Shown one piece after another: positions 58,893-64,000 of a DNA stretch of 64,000 bases. Origin of the DNA: Acinetobacter silvestris. Lineage in GTDB: Bacteria; Pseudomonadota; Gammaproteobacteria; Pseudomonadales; Moraxellaceae. Below the pieces are notes generated by a model. The model was given only the letters and a program-made list of their open reading frames with translations, made no database searches and was not told the origin of the DNA. Position 1 is the first letter of the stretch. Every line of letters begins with the position of its first letter. The DNA lies in the NCBI RefSeq assembly GCF_002135235.1, contig NZ_NEGB01000007.1, forward strand, positions 104,366 through 168,365, given 5' to 3'. The position numbers and the translations under genes are program-made.

Positions 58893-60202
58893 TGAAACAA
58901 TCTGCACATTACGCCTCAGAGAGAGCGTTAAATTTACGCGCTCAGGTTGTTAAAACTTTATTGGCTGTCCAAAATGGTCAATCACTTGCATCGGTTTTAA
59001 ATCAACACATGAATATTGTGTCCGATAAAGACCGTGCTTTGTATCATGAATTGGTTTTAGGTTGTTTGCGCCAATGGCATGCGCTCAAACAAGTTGCACT
59101 ACCACTACTCAGCAAACCACTAGATAATGCTGTGGTTGAAACCTGTATTTATGTGGGTTTATACCAATTATTGTCTACACGTGTTGCAGCACATGCAGCA
59201 ATTTCTGAAACTGTAGATGCAGTGAAGCAATTGGGCATGGAAAGTTTAAGTGGTGTCGTGAATGCCATTTTGCGTCGTGCTACTCGTGAAACTGAACAAT
59301 TCTATGAAGTCCTTGAGAATGCACACGGCTTACCAAGCTGGTTATACAAGCGCTTAAAGAAAGATTGGGGTGATGATTTTGAAGCATTGAGTTATGAACT
59401 CAAGCAAGTTGCGCCTTTAACCTTACGTGTCAACACCCTACAAGTTAGCCGTGAAGAATATCTAGAAATTTTAGAAGATGAAGGCATTGATGCGCATGCT
59501 TGTGAAATTTCACAAGTCGGTATTGTACTGGATGAAAGTTTACATATTCCAAGCCTCCCTGGCTTTGAAGCGGGTGGTTTTTCTGTACAAGATGAACATG
59601 CACAACTCTGTGCCACCTTATTGCCGAACCTTGATGGCAAAATTGTGATTGATGCCTGTGCTGCTCCAGGTGGAAAAACGGCACATATTTTAGAGACTTA
59701 TCAACCCAAAAAATTGATCGCATTAGATCAAGATGAAAAACGCTTAAAACGTATTCATGAAAACTTAGAACGTTTAGCATTAGGCGACCAAAATGTCAGT
59801 ATTATTACTGCCGATGCAGCGAAATGGGCTGCACCTGAACTGGCAGATTGCATTGTTTTAGATGCACCTTGTTCAGCAATTGGTGTCATCCGTCGCCATC
59901 CAGATATTCGTTTATTGCGCCAATCCGGTGATATTGCTAAAACTGTCGAGTTACAGAAAAAAATTCTAGAAAATATGTGGCAGCAACTCAAAGTGGGTGG
60001 CACCTTACTCTATGTCACTTGCTCAATTTTAAAAGTTGAAAATGAACAGCAGATGGTTAATTTCTTTGCGACACATGCAGATGCTCAAGAAATTAAAATT
60101 GAAGCCGATTGGGGTATTGAACAAATACATGGCCGCCAACTGTTGCCGAAAATTGGCCATGGTGATGGTTTCTATTATTGCCGAATCGAAAAAATGGCAT
60201 AA
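58892..60202 (+). CDS. rsmB: 16S rRNA (cytosine-967-C5)-methyltransferase
   Basis: 436 residues: an N-terminal NusB-like RNA-binding domain (ALNLRAQVVKTLLAVQNG, ending near 140) and a Rossmann SAM-dependent domain. DACAAPGGKTAHILE is the SAM site, DAPCSAIGVIRRHPDIR carries one catalytic Cys and TCSI the other. Coupled to fmt by a one-base overlap, the common fmt-rsmB arrangement. Confidence 0.95.
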   Translation: MKQSAHYASERALNLRAQVVKTLLAVQNGQSLASVLNQHMNIVSDKDRALYHELVLGCLRQWHALKQVALPLLSKPLDNAVVETCIYVGLYQLLSTRVAAHAAISETVDAVKQLGMESLSGVVNAILRRATRETEQFYEVLENAHGLPSWLYKRLKKDWGDDFEALSYELKQVAPLTLRVNTLQVSREEYLEILEDEGIDAHACEISQVGIVLDESLHIPSLPGFEAGGFSVQDEHAQLCATLLPNLDGKIVIDACAAPGGKTAHILETYQPKKLIALDQDEKRLKRIHENLERLALGDQNVSIITADAAKWAAPELADCIVLDAPCSAIGVIRRHPDIRLLRQSGDIAKTVELQKKILENMWQQLKVGGTLLYVTCSILKVENEQQMVNFFATHADAQEIKIEADWGIEQIHGRQLLPKIGHGDGFYYCRIEKMA

Positions 60203-60219
60203 ATTTGGATAATGAAAAT

Positions 60220-60250
60220 AAAAAAGGTGGCTTTCAAGCCACCTTTTTTT
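60220..60250 (+). terminator. rsmB terminator
   Basis: GGTGGCTT (60226-60233) pairs with AAGCCACC (60236-60243), with a T run. The A run on the left means it may also serve the leftward metPS genes. Confidence 0.88.
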
Positions 60251-60258
60251 ACTCAAAT

Positions 60259-60369
60259 TTAATCATCTAAGCTCTCAGGATGTTTTACGAGATGAAAAAT
60301 CGCCATAAGCAATCCTCCCCATAAAAACAGCATAGAGATTATCATCATCACAATTGCAGAAGTATTCAT
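60259..60369 (-). CDS. metS: MetS-like small subunit of a sodium-dependent transporter
   Basis: 36 residues: MNTSAIVMMIISMLFLWGGL, then LMAIFHLVKHPESLDD. A single membrane span with the WGGL and final PESLDD-type tail is typical of MetS, the small partner of the NSS transporter MetP. It starts 12 bases after the end of the transporter gene, so the two are cotranscribed. Confidence 0.85.
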   Translation of the reverse strand: MNTSAIVMMIISMLFLWGGLLMAIFHLVKHPESLDD

Positions 60370-60381
60370 TCGTGTAATCTC

Positions 60382-61860
60382 CTATCGATCATGAATTTTT
60401 GACATTAACAATGCACCGAGGGCACAGAAAATAATACTGCCCCAACCAAAACATAAAAGCAGATTACTCGAATAGTCTCCATACCCTTTTTGAATGAGTG
60501 AATTTAACGCAAGCAACAAGGTCGATAATAAAACCACAGGTGTCACAATGGTTAATGTGAACTCCCAAGTTTTACCCAATTGGATCGTTGAAATCCGATT
60601 AATGTGTGTTTCAAGTTCAGACATCAATACTCGTTTAAACCAAGACACCATAATAATTGAAATTAATGCACCCGAAACAATACCGAGGTTATTAATAAAG
60701 TGATCAATGATATCGACTAGCTTAATGGCATTATTGGTAGAGAACAGGAAAATTGAAACGGCACCTGTACCACCACCAACCACAGAGACTGCTTTAATAC
60801 GACCCCACTTTAATTTATCCTGTAATGCCGCAATTGGCACTTCAAGAATACTCACCATTGAGGTAATGCCAGCAACAAAAAGTGAAGTAAAGAACAAGAT
60901 ACCAAAGAAATCGGCTCCTGCTCCTAAACTTGAAATCAACTTAGGAAATGCAATAAAGGCTAAACCAATACCGCCACTCACGACTTCCTCAACAGGTTTT
61001 CCTGCCGCATGTGCCATAAAGCCAAGTGCTGCAAAAACACCAATACCCGCTAAAAGTTCAAAGGATGAATTGGCAAATCCAACGATCAGACCTGAACCAG
61101 TCAAGTTAGTTTTTGGTTTCAGATAGGATGAATAAGTCACCATAATTCCAAAGCCAACAGATAAGCTAAAGAAGATATGACCATATGCAGCAAGCCAAAC
61201 CTTATAGTCCATCATCTTAGACCAATTCGGTGTAAAGAAGGCATTTAAGCCATCTGCTGCACCAGGTAAACGTACCGCTTGAATCACGAGAATCGTAAAT
61301 AAAACAATCAAGAGCGGCATAAAAATTTTGTTGGAAAGCTCAACACCTTTTTTTACACCACCATATAAAATCGCTAAGACACCAACCCAAACACCCACTA
61401 ATGGCCAAAATAAGTGGCTAATAAAGGTCAGATCAAAAGTTTTAGATTCTGTGGTCTGCAAATAGGTCTTAAAGAAAAAACTTTCAGGATCTGATCCCCA
61501 TACTTGTCCGATGGAGAAATAAATATAACTACCAGCCCAAGTCAACACACCTGCATAATACAAACCAATAATAAGACAGACGCAAACTTGCCACCAACCC
61601 AATGTCTCTGCTGGCTTCCACAATTTTTTATAGGCTTTTGGAGGTGCGCCCGAACTGCGGTGTCCCACAGCATAATCTAAAAACAGCAAAGGTAAACCTG
61701 CTGTTAATAATGCAATTAAATAAGGAATTAAAAATGCACCACCACCGTTTTCATACGCAACGTATGGGAACCGCCAAATATTTCCTAAACCAACAGCAGA
61801 ACCAACTGCTGCAATAATAAAGCCTGATCGTGCTGACCAGTGTTCACGAGTTTCTAACAT
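60382..61860 (-). CDS. metP: Sodium-dependent NSS-family amino-acid transporter (MetP-like)
   Basis: 492 residues, about 12 membrane spans. The first span has GFIIAAVGSAVGLGNIWRFPYVAYENGGGAF, the sodium- and substrate-binding hallmark of the neurotransmitter:sodium symporter family. MetS downstream points to the MetPS group, known to import methionine and alanine in Corynebacterium; substrate here is inferred. Confidence 0.85.
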   Translation of the reverse strand: MLETREHWSARSGFIIAAVGSAVGLGNIWRFPYVAYENGGGAFLIPYLIALLTAGLPLLFLDYAVGHRSSGAPPKAYKKLWKPAETLGWWQVCVCLIIGLYYAGVLTWAGSYIYFSIGQVWGSDPESFFFKTYLQTTESKTFDLTFISHLFWPLVGVWVGVLAILYGGVKKGVELSNKIFMPLLIVLFTILVIQAVRLPGAADGLNAFFTPNWSKMMDYKVWLAAYGHIFFSLSVGFGIMVTYSSYLKPKTNLTGSGLIVGFANSSFELLAGIGVFAALGFMAHAAGKPVEEVVSGGIGLAFIAFPKLISSLGAGADFFGILFFTSLFVAGITSMVSILEVPIAALQDKLKWGRIKAVSVVGGGTGAVSIFLFSTNNAIKLVDIIDHFINNLGIVSGALISIIMVSWFKRVLMSELETHINRISTIQLGKTWEFTLTIVTPVVLLSTLLLALNSLIQKGYGDYSSNLLLCFGWGSIIFCALGALLMSKIHDR

Positions 61861-62201
61861 AAAGCACCTAATACTATAGGCATCTTTAGATGCTGCTTAT
61901 TTTGTTTGTGTATCGCATGCAAAAAAAGAACCAAAAAATTTTGTTGTTTGAATAAGAGAGTACCTTATGAGCACTTTGTTCTAATTACAAACCAGCAAAA
62001 ACAATCACTTCTTGCTTAAAGAAAACGATTCAAAAATTGCTGTTTATTAATGCAACAATACCTGTTTTCCTTAATTTTTTCTGTAATTCAGGCATTAAAT
62101 CGATACATTTTTCTTGTTATTTATCACTCTTCGTTGTTTTTTCAACCATCTATTCATAAATTGATTTAAAAATACAATTAAATTTTACTTATCTGAATAA
62201 T
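61861..62201. other. Intergenic region between metP and the DUF1287 gene
   Basis: 341 bp, AT-rich, presumably with the metPS promoter. No ORF, terminator or repeat recognised. Confidence 0.45.
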
Positions 62202-62786
62202 TCATTGCAAAGTCCTCGGCAAACGATAATGCCCAATAATTTTATATTCATGCAGAATATCATTCTCACGAGTCCCGTAACCTATGTTATGAATCACCAA
62301 TGCTGTTTTTGACAATAATGTTACTTTATTGGAAATAATACCAATATGTACCAATCCATTACCTAAATCCCAGGTAACAATATCTCCAGGTAAATATTGA
62401 TTTTCCTGAACGGTATAACCCTGACGTTTGAAATAAGTCATGATATTCGGAACTCGTCGATGATCAATATTCTTATCTGTGCTTTTTAAACTCCATTTTT
62501 GTGGATACTGCTTAAAATTATTGCGCATATCCTCATGAATACGCTGTTGTAAATCAATACCTTGATGACGTAATGCACGTACAATGACATCTGTACATAC
62601 GCCTTTCAGAATGGGAACATCACCCAGCGGATAGTTTAATGCCGTATATGCTGGGTCGTAGTACAGAGTTTGACCAATTTGTGAACGTGCATCATCAACC
62701 AATTGTCTCGGTTGAAATGCGAAACTGCTTAAACTATAAAAAACCAAACCCAATGTGAGGATGGTCTGAAATAATGCTTTTTTCAT
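62202..62786 (-). CDS. Exported DUF1287 protein
   Basis: 194 residues. Signal peptide to about SFA at 23. GVCTDVIVRALRHQGIDLQQ puts a Cys at 64; DHRRVPNIMTYF and PGDIVTWDLGNGLVHIGIIS supply conserved His and Asp. The Cys-His arrangement resembles NlpC/P60-like cysteine hydrolases, so a cell-wall or thiol hydrolase role is possible but unproven in the family. Confidence 0.82.
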   Translation of the reverse strand: MKKALFQTILTLGLVFYSLSSFAFQPRQLVDDARSQIGQTLYYDPAYTALNYPLGDVPILKGVCTDVIVRALRHQGIDLQQRIHEDMRNNFKQYPQKWSLKSTDKNIDHRRVPNIMTYFKRQGYTVQENQYLPGDIVTWDLGNGLVHIGIISNKVTLLSKTALVIHNIGYGTRENDILHEYKIIGHYRLPRTLQ

Positions 62787-63063
62787 TGTTCTTATTCTCT
62801 ATATCAATCACTAAAATCTAAACAAGAAACCTTACTCCCTTTCAATATGACTTATTGTTCAATGACAAGCAACTTTTCTGATTACAGATCCAAAGCTATA
62901 AAATACAACTCTATCTTTAGCTTGATTATCGTTATTTCAAATCTATAACCTAATAATGCAAAATCATTTAAACCTCTATATCATGCGCTTAGTTTAAAGA
63001 TGCAATTACAGTCATTAAGCAACAAAACAAAGAAATGAAAAATCATTTCATCAATGAGGAATT

Positions 63064-63807
63064 ATGAAAATATTTAAATTACCACTACTTGCAACAATTT
63101 TAGGCATAAGTTCTTTTGCACAAGCTGATTTTATTGGCTTAAAAGGAGACATCAGTTATTGGAATGTTGGCGGGACTTCTGAAATTAATCATAAATCTAG
63201 TCTATCCAATAATACTGGTTTAGATGATTTATTATTAAATCCTTATGCTGGAATAAACTCAAAACTCGATTTAGAGACTAAAGGCACTATTCAAGCTTCT
63301 GTCGCATTTGAACATCCAATTCCGATCATTCCAAATGTAAAATTAAAATATACAAAGTTAGATACTGAAACTAAATCTAATATTGAACTAGCCAAAACCA
63401 AAATTGATTTAGATCATACTGACTTCATTCTTTATTATGAAATTCTAGACAATATCGTCAAAGCAGATATTGGTGTAGGCGCAACTAAGCTCAATGGTAC
63501 TGTAAAACAATTGACGCAAAATTTAGATATTGATAAATATGCCCCGATCATTTATGCAGAGGCTGGCGCAAAACTACCATTTACAGGTCTAAGTACAAAA
63601 GCTGAAGCCACTTATACCAATGTTAATGATGTAAAAATCACAGATGCTCAGGCTGAAGTTCAATATGATTTTGTTAAATCTATTGTTTTAGATCTCGGTG
63701 TTAAAGTGGGTTACCGTGTTTTGAATATCGAACTGAATGATTTAGATAAACGTGATATGAAGTTTGATTTTAAAGGCCCATATATTGGTTTAGATGCCCA
63801 CTTTTAA
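63064..63807 (+). CDS. Outer-membrane beta-barrel protein (TIGR04219-like)
   Basis: 247 residues. Signal MKIFKLPLLATILGISSFAQA followed by DFIGLKGDISYWNV. Alternating amphipathic strands continue to the end, which is GPYIGLDAHF with a terminal Phe, the outer-membrane barrel signature. FEHPIPIIPNVKLKYTKL fits the TIGR04219 family. AATGAGGA precedes the ATG. Function unknown. Confidence 0.82.
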   Translation: MKIFKLPLLATILGISSFAQADFIGLKGDISYWNVGGTSEINHKSSLSNNTGLDDLLLNPYAGINSKLDLETKGTIQASVAFEHPIPIIPNVKLKYTKLDTETKSNIELAKTKIDLDHTDFILYYEILDNIVKADIGVGATKLNGTVKQLTQNLDIDKYAPIIYAEAGAKLPFTGLSTKAEATYTNVNDVKITDAQAEVQYDFVKSIVLDLGVKVGYRVLNIELNDLDKRDMKFDFKGPYIGLDAHF

Positions 63808-63830
63808 TTCTTAAAATTTTTAAATCAAAT

Positions 63831-63863
63831 AGATCAACATTCTAATGTTGATCTATTTTTTAT
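63831..63863 (+). terminator. Terminator after outer-membrane protein gene
   Basis: AGATCAACAT (63831-63840) pairs with ATGTTGATCT (63845-63854), then a T-rich run. Confidence 0.85.
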
Positions 63864-63896
63864 TTTATTCCCCTTTATTCCGTACATATTTCCCAT

Positions 63897-63932
63897 AAAA
63901 AAACACCCCAACTGTTAAGTTGGGGTGTTTTT
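63897..63932 (-). terminator. rRNA operon terminator
   Basis: ACACCCCAACT pairs with AGTTGGGGTGT around GTTA; read leftwards, a T run follows. It lies just beyond the 5S rRNA 3' end. Confidence 0.9.
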
Positions 63933-63942
63933 AGAATTAATG

Positions 63943-64000
63943 AGCTGGCGATGACTTACTCTCACATGGGTAACCCCACACTACCATCAGCGCTAAGAGG
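63943..64000 (-). rRNA. rrf: 5S ribosomal RNA, 3' part (cut by window edge)
   Basis: The reverse complement reads GCGCTGATGGTAGTGTGGGG, then a loop and GAGAGTAAGTCATCGCCAGC, which is the 3' half of a gammaproteobacterial 5S rRNA. An rRNA operon therefore lies to the right and is transcribed leftwards. The 5' half is outside the window. Confidence 0.93.

Overview
The window is AT-rich, densely coded chromosomal DNA from a gammaproteobacterium, most likely Acinetobacter. The protein style fits, as do the gene orders ribBA-ribH-nusB-thiL-pgpA, glmU-glmS, dapA-bamC-purC and dapB/dnaJ, and an Acinetobacter-like 5S rRNA at the right edge. The species cannot be named from sequence alone.

Layout. 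1-5 kb: a small ribbon-helix-helix protein, dtd, an SCP2-domain protein, and serB divergent from an Smp/YtjB-like membrane protein. 5-12 kb: a riboflavin/thiamine/phospholipid operon, then glmU-glmS. 12.0-17.5 kb: a Tn7-like transposon inserted 25 bp past the glmS stop codon, with both ends and a perfect 5-bp target duplication (GATAT). It keeps an intact tnsA, a tnsB broken by a stop codon and truncated, and an orphan type I restriction subunit (hsdR). Immediately beyond it lies a second, older Tn7-like right end with a short tnsA remnant, so this attachment site was used at least twice. 17.9-31.3 kb: a frameshifted pncA, dapA-bamC-purC, a GDPD phosphodiesterase, rarA, and a run of repair and hydrolase genes (DLH family, HIT, mutY, M23 peptidase, tag, alcohol dehydrogenase). 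31-43 kb: MocR and LysR regulators, dapB, dnaJ, and an RND efflux pair with a divergent TetR regulator. 43-55 kb: ppc, a uracil permease, a LysR/TauE pair, a decayed glutamine-synthetase-family gene, a two-domain DsbA-like protein with a chorismate-mutase-type protein, and ilvD. 55-64 kb: a trimeric autotransporter adhesin, fmt-rsmB, a MetPS-type transporter with its tiny subunit, a DUF1287 protein, an outer membrane protein, and the 3' end of an rRNA operon read leftwards.

The accessory biology is concentrated at attTn7. The newer element cannot move by itself, because tnsB is dead and tnsC and tnsD are absent. Its ends still carry ordered TnsB-type sites: three in 20-bp register on the glmS side and three spread out on the other side, as in Tn7. 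Both the newer and the older element place a strong hairpin plus a T7 run directly before the tnsA ATG, which looks like a conserved control device. The rest of the window is mostly housekeeping, with three further broken genes (pncA, the glutamine synthetase relative, and possibly a small exported ORF near 34.3 kb).
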